A stretch of DNA of 64,000 nucleotides, from positions 124,001-188,000 of the forward strand of contig JARLGZ010000104.1 of NCBI GenBank assembly GCA_031292515.1, given 5' to 3'. A program made the position numbers and the translations under genes. Origin of the DNA: Puia sp. GTDB taxonomy: Bacteria; Bacteroidota; Bacteroidia; Chitinophagales; Chitinophagaceae. This document shows, in pieces, positions 7,445 to 16,227 of this stretch; within the stretch, counting starts at the first letter, position 1; every line of letters starts with the position of its first letter. Under the pieces are notes generated by a model. The model saw only the letters and a list, made by a program, of their open reading frames with translations, searched no databases and was not told where the DNA came from.

Positions 7445-9871
7445 ATGCTAAAAAACTATTTCAGCGTCGCCCTCCGCAACCTGTTGCGGAACAAAGGCTT
7501 CTCCTTTATTAATATTTTTGGTCTGGCGATCGGTCTCGCCACCTGCCTGCTCATCATGGTCTATGTGATGGACGAACTCGGTTACGACCGGTTTAACCGG
7601 AATGCCGACCGGATCTACCGGATCGACGGAGATATTAAATTAGGAGCCAATCATTTTATCACCGCGTCCTCGCCGGGCCCCCTGGGACCGGCCCTGAAAC
7701 AGGATTACCCGGAAGTCGAAGAGACGACCCGCTTCCGGGGTCAAGGCGGATTCTTCGTGCGGAAGAACGGCCAAAATATAAGAGAAGACCGGGTGATGTA
7801 CGCAGACTCCTCTTTATTTCGCGTATTCACGCTGCCCATGCTGGCGGGCGATCCGGCCACTGCGCTCCGGGACCCTCAAAGCGTGGTGATCACCGAACAG
7901 ACAGCCCGCAGATATTTCAGCAGCATAGACATCGTCGGCCGCACCCTGCTCATCAACGACACGGTCAACTACAAGATCACCGGCGTGATAAAAGATTTAC
8001 CTTCCAACGCCCACTTCCACTTTGATTTTTTTCTGCCCTTGTCGGAATTGGAACTTAGCCGGCGATCAAACGAATGGTTGAATCAGAATTTCAACACCTA
8101 TATCCTGCTAAAAAAAGGCGCTGATCCCAAAAAAATCGAAGCGGACCTTGGCGAAATGGTCAATAAATATGTCGGTCCGCTTCAGGGAGCGGTGCTGCAT
8201 ACCTCCATGGAGGCCTTTCTAAAAAGCGGGAACTTTATCCGCTATTCCCTGATGCCGCTGAGCGATATCCATTTGCATAGCCAAAAGCTAGGGGAACTGG
8301 GCCCTAATGGAAGTATCGAATATGTCTATATTTTTTCGGCAATAGCTGTCTTCATCCTGCTCATCGCCTGTGTCAATTTTATGAATCTTTCTACGGCGCG
8401 TTCATCGAACCGGGCAACCGAAGTAGGAATCCGGAAGGTGCTCGGCTCCTTGCGAAGGCAGTTGATTTTTCAGTTTATTACCGAATCCATCCTGGTCAGT
8501 TTCATCGCCATGATCCTCGCACTCTGTATCGCCTGGCTGTCCTTGCCTGGTTTCAACGCCCTGGCAGCGAAGGACCTGGGGCTGGGCTTGCTCGCAAGAC
8601 CCTGGCTGATACCAGGTTTAGCGGCAACCGTCATCGTGGTAGGCACGCTGGCAGGGAGTTACCCAGCCTTTTTTCTATCGTCTTTCCGGCCCATCCTCGT
8701 GTTGAAGGGCTCCCTTTCTTCCGGCTTCCGTACGGGTTTCCTGCGGAATAGCCTGGTGGTATTCCAGTTCGGCATCTCGCTCTTGCTGATCGTGGGAACA
8801 TTGGTCATTTACAACCAGTTGAGTTTCATCCGAAACAAAAGAATCGGGTTTGACAGGAGCCAGGTTCTGGTCATCGCTAATTCGTCTTCACTGGGTGACA
8901 AGACGGAAACCTTCCGGGAACAGGTGCTGGGTCTCACGGGTGTAAAGGGGGCGACAATCAGCGCCTACCTTCCGACTTCCTTCCGGCGTAACAGCGAGAC
9001 CTATTTTCTCAATCCCGCTATGGACCAGTCCAGCGCGCTCAATGTTCAAAACTGGCCGGTGGATGATCAGTATATCCCCGTGCTGAACATGGAAATGGTG
9101 CAAGGCAGGAATTTCTCAAAAGAATTTGGTACCGATTCCCAGGCAGTAGTCATCAATGAAGCCGCAGCCAGGCTGATGGGCGTACCGGATCCGCTCAACC
9201 GCACATTATACGAGATGCCTCATCCACAAACCGCGATTCCGAATAAATGGCATATCATCGGTGTGGTCAGGGATTTTAATTTCAGTTCCCTGCGAGCTTC
9301 CGTAGAGCCTCTGGTATTATTTCGCGCAGCGGCAGGCGGCAGTATGGCCTTTCGCGTACAAAGCCGCAATATTCCCGGGCTGGTTGCAAAAATAGAAGAC
9401 CGTTGGAAAACCACGGCGCCGACACAGCCTTTCAGCTATTCTTTTATGGACGACGATTTCAATACCGCCTATAAGTCAGAATCCCGGATGGGTAGTATTT
9501 CCGGTTGCTTTTCCGTACTCGCTGTCTTCATTGCCTGTCTGGGGTTGTTCGGACTTGCCGCCTATGGCGCAGAACAACGCGCACGCGAGATCGGCATCCG
9601 GAAGGTACTGGGAGCAACCGTCACCAATATAATTACCCTGCTTTGCAGGGATTTCCTCAGGCTGATCGCTATTTCAGCCCTGATCGCCTTCCCTGTTTCG
9701 GCGTGGTATATGCATCGCTGGCTGGAAGGGTTTGCCTATCGCGTATCGATCGGCTGGCAGATTTTCGGCCTGGCGGCACTACTCATCGTCGGGATCGCTT
9801 TGGTGACGGTAAGCTTTCAGGCGATCAAAGCGGCCCTTGCAAACCCGGTCAAAAGCTTACGCACGGAATGA
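7445..9871 (+). CDS. ABC transporter permease, MacB/FtsX type
   Basis: This 808-residue membrane protein has the duplicated architecture common in Bacteroidota: an N-terminal helix at MLKNYFSVALRNLLRN and following residues, a MacB-type periplasmic core domain, an FtsX permease domain of three helices (about residues 285-430, including ATEVGIRKVLGS), a second periplasmic domain, and a second FtsX domain at the C-terminus (REIGIRKVLGATV). Such proteins work with a separate ATPase as mechanotransmission machines moving antimicrobial peptides, lipoproteins or signals rather than translocating through a channel. No ATPase gene is adjacent. The ATG at 7445 is well placed. Confidence 0.88.
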   Translation: MLKNYFSVALRNLLRNKGFSFINIFGLAIGLATCLLIMVYVMDELGYDRFNRNADRIYRIDGDIKLGANHFITASSPGPLGPALKQDYPEVEETTRFRGQGGFFVRKNGQNIREDRVMYADSSLFRVFTLPMLAGDPATALRDPQSVVITEQTARRYFSSIDIVGRTLLINDTVNYKITGVIKDLPSNAHFHFDFFLPLSELELSRRSNEWLNQNFNTYILLKKGADPKKIEADLGEMVNKYVGPLQGAVLHTSMEAFLKSGNFIRYSLMPLSDIHLHSQKLGELGPNGSIEYVYIFSAIAVFILLIACVNFMNLSTARSSNRATEVGIRKVLGSLRRQLIFQFITESILVSFIAMILALCIAWLSLPGFNALAAKDLGLGLLARPWLIPGLAATVIVVGTLAGSYPAFFLSSFRPILVLKGSLSSGFRTGFLRNSLVVFQFGISLLLIVGTLVIYNQLSFIRNKRIGFDRSQVLVIANSSSLGDKTETFREQVLGLTGVKGATISAYLPTSFRRNSETYFLNPAMDQSSALNVQNWPVDDQYIPVLNMEMVQGRNFSKEFGTDSQAVVINEAAARLMGVPDPLNRTLYEMPHPQTAIPNKWHIIGVVRDFNFSSLRASVEPLVLFRAAAGGSMAFRVQSRNIPGLVAKIEDRWKTTAPTQPFSYSFMDDDFNTAYKSESRMGSISGCFSVLAVFIACLGLFGLAAYGAEQRAREIGIRKVLGATVTNIITLLCRDFLRLIAISALIAFPVSAWYMHRWLEGFAYRVSIGWQIFGLAALLIVGIALVTVSFQAIKAALANPVKSLRTE

Positions 9872-9896
9872 TTCGTTCCCAACGGTTTCCTCCGGC

Positions 9897-10913
9897 TTAA
9901 CGGCCTTTACCGGCGGGATCTTCTAACAGCTCCGGATTTAAAATGGAAGGAGGCCGGCCCGCATCCGGACCATAGCCAAGCGCGGCCACCAGGTTATCCG
10001 CGGCCAGCCGGGCCATCGCATGCTGGGAAGCTTCTGTAGCCCCCGCGATATGCGGGGTGAGCAGGACATTGGGAAGCCCCAGGAGACCTTCATACACGGT
10101 CGGCTCCTGCTCGAAAACATCCAGGGAGGCCCCCGCCAGCCTCTCTTCCCGGATGGCATCGGCCAGGGCGACCTCATCGATCAGACCTCCCCGGGCGACA
10201 TTGATCAGGATCGCCTCCTTTTTCATCTTTTTGATTTCGGATGGCCCGATCAGGTGATGGCTTTCGGGCGTATAGGGCAGGCAAAGGATCACAAAATCCG
10301 AACCCGCCAGGAGTTCGTCCCGGGTGGCATATTCAGCCCGGCAAGCCTGTTCGGTTTCCGCCGGCAGCCGGTGACGGTTATTATACAATATCCTTGCGTT
10401 AAAACCGAATCCCCGTTTCGCGATCCCCTGACCGATCCTCCCCATCCCGATGATACCTAGCGTCTTCCCATAGACGTCGATTCCAAAGAAACGGCTTCCG
10501 GCCGACTCCTTCCATTCACCTTCCTGCAACCAGTCCTCCGCTTCCTTTACCCTGCGCGCCGTCGCCAGCAATACGCCCCAGGCAAAGTCCGCTACCGTCT
10601 CGTCGACCAACCCGGGAGCATTCGTCACGATGATTCCCGCCCGGGTAAGAGCGGCTATGTCCACATTATTATACCCGGCCGCGGGTATACAAACCGCCTT
10701 TAACGCACTGTCGCCGAGCGAGGATAGCAAGGCTTCGTCTATCCTTTCTCCACCCCCCAGCAACACGCCGCTCTTTCCCCGCAGCGCGTCCCGGAAATGG
10801 TCAGGGGCATGCTTGCCGCCCCTGCTGAACTCCACATCGAACCACACCGAGAGCCGGTCTTCTATATCAGGAAACAGGGACAGGGTCCTTGTAACGAGTA
10901 TTTTTTTCTTCAT
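9897..10913 (-). CDS. D-2-hydroxyacid dehydrogenase (glyoxylate/hydroxypyruvate reductase type)
   Basis: The 338-residue protein has the D-isomer-specific hydroxyacid dehydrogenase fold. It contains the dinucleotide-binding loop LGIIGMGRIGQGIAKRGFG, the signature ILINVARGGLIDE, and the catalytic Glu/His region DVFEQEP and LLTPHIAGATEAS. It reduces a 2-keto acid with NAD(P)H; glyoxylate or hydroxypyruvate are likely but unproved. The frame extends upstream to 11132, yet only the ATG at 10913 (MKKKILVTRTL) gives a normal family N-terminus. It is divergent from the sensor kinase, whose start lies 94 bases away. Confidence 0.88.
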   Translation of the reverse strand: MKKKILVTRTLSLFPDIEDRLSVWFDVEFSRGGKHAPDHFRDALRGKSGVLLGGGERIDEALLSSLGDSALKAVCIPAAGYNNVDIAALTRAGIIVTNAPGLVDETVADFAWGVLLATARRVKEAEDWLQEGEWKESAGSRFFGIDVYGKTLGIIGMGRIGQGIAKRGFGFNARILYNNRHRLPAETEQACRAEYATRDELLAGSDFVILCLPYTPESHHLIGPSEIKKMKKEAILINVARGGLIDEVALADAIREERLAGASLDVFEQEPTVYEGLLGLPNVLLTPHIAGATEASQHAMARLAADNLVAALGYGPDAGRPPSILNPELLEDPAGKGR

Positions 10914-11007
10914 ACCCGAAATTAAGAAATTGACGGCCGATTCGACACGGATACCATCCGGATTCAGTAAATTGGGTAACCAAAACGGTAAGCCCAATCC
11001 TCTTAAA

Positions 11008-12615
11008 ATGAAAAAGTTCTCTCTGAGTAACTGGTTCAGGAATGTGTCCATTGCCCAAAAACTGTATTTCACGGTCGGCATCATGGCTCTTCTGATTGCC
11101 GTCGAGTTGCTGGTCCTCATCTTCTCCATCAATACCCTCTCTTCAGTACGGGCCTACGTGAACGGCGAAAGTCTCTGGTCCAAGGCCCAGAAAGACGCGA
11201 TCTTCCAATTGCTGACCTATGCGCATAGCCATGACGAAGCCGACTACCGGAAATTCCGGAATTACATGAAAGTGCCCGTCGGCGACCACAAGACATTGGC
11301 GGAACTTGCCAAAGAGAGACCCGATATGGAAGCGGCCGCGGAAGGGTTTATCGAAGGCCGGAACCATCCCGACGACGTCGATGGCATGATCAGCCTGTTC
11401 CGCCGCTTCCATGCCAATTCCTATATCAGCAAGGCCATCAGTGCCTGGATTCAGGCAGACCGGCTGGTCACCGGGTTTATTCCCATCGGAGAAGAACTGC
11501 ACGCCGAAATCAACAGCCCTGCTCCCTCCCAGGAACGTATCGATAGCAGCCTGCGAAAGATACCTTCCCTGAACGCCCGTCTTACTCCCTACGAAGATGC
11601 TTTCTCCTTTGCCCTCGGCGAGGGGTCCCGATGGCTGGAGCATGTGATCCTGCGGCTGCTCTTCGTGGTAGCCCTCTCGGTGGAATGTACCGGCCTTATC
11701 CTGGCCATCACCGTCAGCCGCGGTATCCAGCGGGGCCTCAAAGAGATCCTGCTCTCCGCGCAGGCCGTCGCCAGAAGGGATTTCAGCAGGAAAGCGCGGG
11801 CTTTCTCAAAGGACGAGATCGGCATCCTGGCGCACAATTTCAACCAGATGTCATCCCAGCTTGAGCAGCTGCAGGAGGTGATTACAAAGGCAAACATCCA
11901 CCTCGAAAAGACCGTGACACAGCGCACCGCCGAACTCGAAAGCAAGAACAAAGAGCTGGAGCAGTTTGCCTACGTTGCCTCTCACGACCTGCAGGAACCC
12001 CTGAGAACGATTTCCAGCTTCGTGGAATTGCTGAAGAAGCAATACCGGGGCAGGCTGGACGAAAACGCCGATAAATATATCGATTATACCATCCAGGCTT
12101 CCGACCGGATGAAGACCCTGATCAAAGACCTCCTCGACTATTCCCGGATAGGAAGAGAAAAAGAATCCAGACCGGTGGATACGGACGCCCTGTTGAAAGA
12201 GGTCATCGCCGACCTGGACAAGTCCATCCGGGAAAATGAGGCATCCGTGGAAGGATTCGACCTGCCGGTCATCAACGCCTACCGGACGGAACTAAAACTC
12301 CTGTTTCAAAACCTCGTCGCCAACTCGATAAAATTCAGGAGGCCGGGCATTCCCCCGCAGGTGACCATCCGCGCGGAGCAAAAGAACGGGTTGCTGGAAT
12401 TCTCCTTCCGCGACAACGGAATCGGGATCGAAGAGAAGTTCCAGGACAGGATCTTCATCATCTTCCAGCGATTGCATACCCGCTCCGAATATGAAGGTTC
12501 GGGTATCGGCCTGGCACACTGCAAAAAGATCGTCGAAATTCATGGCGGACGCCTATGGGTGGAATCCACGCCGGGACAAGGCAGCACCTTCTACTTCACC
12601 TTACCGCGAAACTGA
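11008..12615 (+). CDS. Membrane sensor histidine kinase with HAMP domain
   Basis: The 535-residue kinase has a transmembrane helix at about 19-43, a helical periplasmic sensing domain of about 165 residues, a second transmembrane helix at about 212-236 and a HAMP domain (about 237-290). A coiled-coil linker (ELESKNKELEQF) leads to HisKA with phosphoacceptor H326 in VASHDLQEPLRTISS and an HATPase_c domain with the N box LLFQNLVANSIKF, RDNGIGI and GSGIGLAHCKKIV. No response regulator is adjacent, so it is an orphan here. The ATG at 11008 is preferred to the longer frame opening at 10630, which overlaps the dehydrogenase on the other strand. Confidence 0.9.
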   Translation: MKKFSLSNWFRNVSIAQKLYFTVGIMALLIAVELLVLIFSINTLSSVRAYVNGESLWSKAQKDAIFQLLTYAHSHDEADYRKFRNYMKVPVGDHKTLAELAKERPDMEAAAEGFIEGRNHPDDVDGMISLFRRFHANSYISKAISAWIQADRLVTGFIPIGEELHAEINSPAPSQERIDSSLRKIPSLNARLTPYEDAFSFALGEGSRWLEHVILRLLFVVALSVECTGLILAITVSRGIQRGLKEILLSAQAVARRDFSRKARAFSKDEIGILAHNFNQMSSQLEQLQEVITKANIHLEKTVTQRTAELESKNKELEQFAYVASHDLQEPLRTISSFVELLKKQYRGRLDENADKYIDYTIQASDRMKTLIKDLLDYSRIGREKESRPVDTDALLKEVIADLDKSIRENEASVEGFDLPVINAYRTELKLLFQNLVANSIKFRRPGIPPQVTIRAEQKNGLLEFSFRDNGIGIEEKFQDRIFIIFQRLHTRSEYEGSGIGLAHCKKIVEIHGGRLWVESTPGQGSTFYFTLPRN

Positions 12616-12786
12616 TTCCCCTCTATCCGCGGAATCGATTTCCTTTTCTACGGGCGCCGATCCCGCCTGTGCCCGATGACGCGGTCTGGTCCAACCGGTC
12701 GCCCGCGGCCATTAGCATTTCATTAGTAAACTTCGGCTTTCCATGCGGGTCTGCAAGAGACATATTTACTCACAAAAAACATCGTT

Positions 12787-12966
12787 ATGAAAGCTTTATT
12801 CTCCATCCCCATGCTGGCAACCATCGCCACCACCGGGATCGTCAGCTGCCACCTCTTTCAGAAAGCATATTATGGAGCCTCAGAATTGCTCACGGTAACC
12901 AGTTTCCTGGCCACTATCTTTTTAGTCAATTTCCTGACGAACAGGAAGTCCCTGGCCATAACCTGA
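12787..12966 (+). CDS. Small two-helix membrane protein (59 aa), unrecognised
   Basis: An ATG at 12787 opens a 59-codon frame ending TGA at 12966. The product is MKALFSIPMLATIATTGIVS followed by a CHLFQKAYYG turn, a second hydrophobic segment (ELLTVTSFLATIFLVNFL) and a basic tail (TNRKSLAIT). This is the pattern of a two-span small membrane protein with a positive-inside C-terminus. Codon third positions look like the neighbouring genes. No family is recognised. A purine-rich AAAAAACATCG precedes the start. It sits alone between the sensor kinase and cbpA. Confidence 0.5.
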   Translation: MKALFSIPMLATIATTGIVSCHLFQKAYYGASELLTVTSFLATIFLVNFLTNRKSLAIT

Positions 12967-13176
12967 GTTTCACCGATCCCACCGGATCTCCATTACGGCA
13001 AGTTTCCTCTGACATTTACCCGGCATCCGCGCAGCCGCCGATATCCGTTTAGCTCCCCCCGCGCGACCTGCGGTTTCCCCCTTATGGCGCCGGCTTCTCC
13101 CCGGCCGTCCCGGAAGGCGTGAAAAAAAGTAACGCGATCCCGGCAAGATTGCGGAAATTTGCAAAAAAACGCCGAC

Positions 13177-14112
13177 ATGGATTTCATAGATTATTATAAA
13201 ACGCTGGGAATAGACAAGGGGGCGACCCAGGACCAGATCCGGTCTGCCTATCGCAAACTGGCGAGGAAATACCATCCCGACCTTAATCCAAACGACAAGG
13301 ACGCCAATAAAAAATTCCAACAGATCAACGAGGCGAATGAAGTGCTGAGCGATCCCGAAAAAAGAAAAAAATACGATCAGTACGGAAAAGACTGGCAGCA
13401 TGCCGAGGCCTTTGAAAAAGCAGGAGCCGGCGGGGGTGCCCGCGGAAGCGGTGGCAAACGCCGGTCCCAGGGCGGTGCCAGCCCCTTTGGCAGCGAGGAA
13501 TACACCTATTCCGGCGAAGGCATGGGAGATTTCTCTGATTTCTTCGAATCCCTGTTTGGCGGCTCCGGCAGATCGGCCAGCGGCGGCAATGCCCGTTTTC
13601 GCGGCAGCGATTACCAGGCGGAATTGCAGCTCAGCCTCGAAGATGCCTATCATACCCATCCCCAGACCTTTCTCGTGAATGGGAAGAATATCAGGATCAC
13701 CGTTCCCGCGGGCGTAGCAAACGGACAGGTCATCAAGCTAAAAGGACACGGAAGCCCCGGAACGAACGGGGGGCCCGCCGGCGATCTGTACATCACATTC
13801 TCCATCACCCCCGATCCCCGCTATAAGCGGGATGGCGATGACCTGCATGTCACCGAAAAAATAGACCTCTATACGGCGGTCCTGGGCGGCGAAATCACCG
13901 TCGCGACTCTCACCGGAAAGGTAAAGGTGAAAGTGGCTCCCGGCACACAGAACGGGACCCGTATCCGCTTAAAGGAGAAGGGGTTCCCGCTCTATAAAAA
14001 CGAAGGGAAATTCGGAGCGCTCTATCTCAGTTTTGAAGTGGAGATACCCACACAGTTAACGGATAAACAACGGGAACTCTTCACCGAACTCGCCAAATTA
14101 GTAAAGGGCTGA
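13177..14112 (+). CDS. cbpA: CbpA-like type II J-domain co-chaperone
   Basis: The 311-residue protein starts with a J domain (residues ~1-68) containing the HPD motif in ARKYHPDLNPNDKDANKKF. A Gly/Ser-rich linker (~85-150) and two C-terminal substrate-binding beta domains follow (from about 150, for example ITVPAGVANGQVIKLKGHG). The CxxCxGxG zinc repeats of DnaJ are absent, so it is a type II Hsp40 acting with DnaK. The ATG at 13177 gives MDFIDYYKTLGI; a TTG six codons upstream is less likely. cbpM follows 13 bases later, so both are in one operon. Confidence 0.93.
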   Translation: MDFIDYYKTLGIDKGATQDQIRSAYRKLARKYHPDLNPNDKDANKKFQQINEANEVLSDPEKRKKYDQYGKDWQHAEAFEKAGAGGGARGSGGKRRSQGGASPFGSEEYTYSGEGMGDFSDFFESLFGGSGRSASGGNARFRGSDYQAELQLSLEDAYHTHPQTFLVNGKNIRITVPAGVANGQVIKLKGHGSPGTNGGPAGDLYITFSITPDPRYKRDGDDLHVTEKIDLYTAVLGGEITVATLTGKVKVKVAPGTQNGTRIRLKEKGFPLYKNEGKFGALYLSFEVEIPTQLTDKQRELFTELAKLVKG

Positions 14113-14125
14113 TAAAAACTATCTT

Positions 14126-14425
14126 ATGCAAATGGAAAACAGCATCCCCGCCGTCGATTTCTGTGCTTTTCATCACATCGAGATCTCTTTCCTCCGCTCC
14201 CTCGGCAACGCGGGTCTCCTGGAGACCGATCCGATCCTGGAAACGGGTTCCATCCCCCTCGATCAGCTGGAAGAGTTGGAGAAGTTCATCCGCCTGCACA
14301 ACGAATTGGATATCAACCTGGCGGGTATCGAGGCTATCGTCCATCTGCTGGAGCGTGTCCAATCGATGCGCCAGGAGATCTCCCGGCTCAGGAACCGTCT
14401 CAGCCTCTATGAGTCAAACGAGTAG
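14126..14425 (+). CDS. cbpM: Chaperone modulator CbpM
   Basis: The 99-residue MerR-like helical protein has the pattern FCAFHHIEISFLRSLGNAGL, then DQLEELEKFIRLHNELDINL, IEAIVHLLERVQSMRQEI and a basic coiled coil. In enterobacteria CbpM binds the J domain of CbpA and inhibits its co-chaperone and DNA-binding activities. Adjacency to cbpA confirms the assignment. An alternative ATG lies two codons downstream. The last 19 bases overlap the 3' end of the convergent amine oxidase gene. Confidence 0.9.
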   Translation: MQMENSIPAVDFCAFHHIEISFLRSLGNAGLLETDPILETGSIPLDQLEELEKFIRLHNELDINLAGIEAIVHLLERVQSMRQEISRLRNRLSLYESNE

Positions 14426-15714
14426 CTTCTCAGGATCCGGGCAGCCACCTTTGCACCGCTGTTGAAAGCAGCCTCCACTGTCCCGGGAGAAGCGCCGTCA
14501 TACAGGGCCTCCCCGGCAAAAAACAAAGTGTCTTCGACAGGCGTAGTCAGCAATTCGCGGGCAGCCGGCGTTTCAGGCATGTCAAAACTATAAGCTCCCA
14601 GCGAGAAGGGTTCCTTTGCCCAGTTGATGACCTTCCACGCGGTCAATTGAACCCTCATGGCCGACTTTTCAAGGGCCGTCACAGGCCTCAGGCTGTCCAG
14701 GGCCGTGTCCATGATCGCCTCCGGGGTCGATTGGTCGTACTCCTTCAGGCGGCTGCCGCCCAGCCAGCCGGTCAGCAGGGGATTGTTGTCAGGAGCCTGC
14801 GTCCACCAGGTTCGAATCCCCTTGTCGCAAATGATAAAACCCGCCTTTCCCAATTCCTTTTTTTGAAAGGGTTGTTTGAACTGGAGCAGGACCTTCAGAA
14901 CGCCCCCAAATCCGATCTTCCCCGCCGCAGCCAGGTATTTGTCGATGGCAGGTACAAAGCGGAAGGCCGCTTCGGCCGTTCCTTCGGCCAGCAAAACCCC
15001 CAGCGAGGCGGTAATGACGAGTTTACAGCCCGTATAGACCTCTCCACCGGCAGTATGCACCCGGACCCGTCCTTTTTCCCAGTCTATCTTCTTGACAACC
15101 GACCGGGTATGCAACTGGCAGCCGGCCTCCCGGCATTGGGTCGCCAACCAATCGATCAGTTTGCCATATCCCCCCTTGATCCTGAATTGCTCATGTTCTT
15201 CGTGCATCCATTCCCGCCGAAGGAAAAAAGTGCTGACGGTTTCGATATCGGCCAGGTCAAACCCTTCCGCAAATCCCTTCACCGATTCACGCAGACCGGC
15301 ATATTTTTTATCCTCCAGGTGCAGCTCCATGAACCGGGCAAGCGGTATATCCTCTTTCAGCTCCTGCATCTTTTGGAGCATTTCCTCCCACTGCTCGTCG
15401 ATACCCTGCCGCGGAACCCACTTGCCCTTCTCCACATGCATCATCTTCCCTTTGACAGGACGAAATGACACACCAGACTGTTTTATCAAAGAGAAAGTAT
15501 AAGGCAACTTCCCATGTACAAATTCAGCCCCCGCCTCCACGGGATGAAGAAAGCCCGTGTCCCGAAGCGTACGAATGCGGCCACCCGGTCTGTCGGCTGC
15601 TTCGAGTATGACCGGCCTTAGTCCTTTTTCCGACAATTCCCTGGCTGCCATCAAACCGGCAGCACCGGCGCCGATGATAATAATGGGAAGATCCTTGTTA
15701 GCAAACTGATCCAT
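14407..15714 (-). CDS. FAD-dependent amine oxidase
   Basis: The 435-residue flavoprotein has an N-terminal Rossmann FAD motif, PIIIIGAGAAGLMAARELSE, with the following ILEAADRPGGRIRT. The C-terminal FAD-binding segment is LFFAGEALYDGASPGTVEAAF, read here as its two parts LFFAGEAL and GTVEAAFNSG. This is the monoamine-oxidase/polyamine-oxidase superfamily, which oxidises amines with O2. There is no signal peptide. Bacterial members act on polyamines, aromatic amines or amino acids; which one is not evident. It converges on cbpM with a 19-base overlap of the coding ends. Confidence 0.88.
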   Translation of the reverse strand: MDQFANKDLPIIIIGAGAAGLMAARELSEKGLRPVILEAADRPGGRIRTLRDTGFLHPVEAGAEFVHGKLPYTFSLIKQSGVSFRPVKGKMMHVEKGKWVPRQGIDEQWEEMLQKMQELKEDIPLARFMELHLEDKKYAGLRESVKGFAEGFDLADIETVSTFFLRREWMHEEHEQFRIKGGYGKLIDWLATQCREAGCQLHTRSVVKKIDWEKGRVRVHTAGGEVYTGCKLVITASLGVLLAEGTAEAAFRFVPAIDKYLAAAGKIGFGGVLKVLLQFKQPFQKKELGKAGFIICDKGIRTWWTQAPDNNPLLTGWLGGSRLKEYDQSTPEAIMDTALDSLRPVTALEKSAMRVQLTAWKVINWAKEPFSLGAYSFDMPETPAARELLTTPVEDTLFFAGEALYDGASPGTVEAAFNSGAKVAARILRSYSFDS

Positions 15715-15744
15715 GAAAGCAATTTAAACAACAAAAATTAATGC

Positions 15745-15752
15745 TACCTTTG
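15745..15752 (+). promoter_or_regulatory. Candidate promoter upstream of 89-aa gene
   Basis: TAccTTTG matches the -7 consensus. A TTTA at 15723-15726 sits at roughly the -33 position. The predicted leader to the ATG at 15869 would be about 110 bases. Confidence 0.4.
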
Positions 15753-15868
15753 ATGCCCCGCGAAACAATCTTTTTACCTATTCCTGTGCATAACTTTTAC
15801 GAATCTTAAGAAGTCTTTAGAAGATCGTAGCATGAGAATTGTAAATAGGATTTTAAAGGGGGCTACCT

Positions 15869-16138
15869 ATGCATATACATTTTATCAAAAATATACAGTT
15901 CTCCAAACTTTTGAAAGCAGATGGCCGTCTGCGCGAGTTTAATTTCAGGAAACCCAATGGACTCCAGGAAGGCCTGTTTACCGTGGACGTGAGCGATGAC
16001 CGGGGTAACCGCATCGTTTTCCATATGCAGAAGGAGGACAATACCTGGAAAATCATGAAACAACAGTTGCCTGCCTGGATCTGGGACAACGAGGCGGCTT
16101 TTAACGGCCTGATCGAAGAAGAACTGCAAAACATCTGA
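15869..16138 (+). CDS. Conserved hypothetical protein (89 aa)
   Basis: This 89-residue soluble protein begins MHIHFIKNIQFSKLLKADGR and contains REFNFRKPNG, LFTVDVSDDRGNRIVFHM and a tail with LPAWIWDNEAAFNGLIEEEL. Alternating strands and a final acidic helix suggest a small beta-sheet protein. It resembles short conserved Bacteroidota proteins of unknown role. A strong purine run AAAGGGGG lies about 5 bases before the ATG. It stands alone between the amine oxidase and a convergent sterol-desaturase-like gene. Confidence 0.7.
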   Translation: MHIHFIKNIQFSKLLKADGRLREFNFRKPNGLQEGLFTVDVSDDRGNRIVFHMQKEDNTWKIMKQQLPAWIWDNEAAFNGLIEEELQNI

Positions 16139-16227
16139 CGGCTGTTTTTCCTGGCTTTTTTATCCTCCGGGGTCATTTTAACTTTTAGGGCTATATCTTC
16201 CCGTCTTTCACCGATTCCATCCTGTTC

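Noticed and set aside
12555-13052. A 165-codon frame overlapping the sensor kinase end and the small membrane protein.
   Set aside because: It begins inside the sensor kinase gene in another frame and has no recognisable domain; the 59-aa frame has better features.
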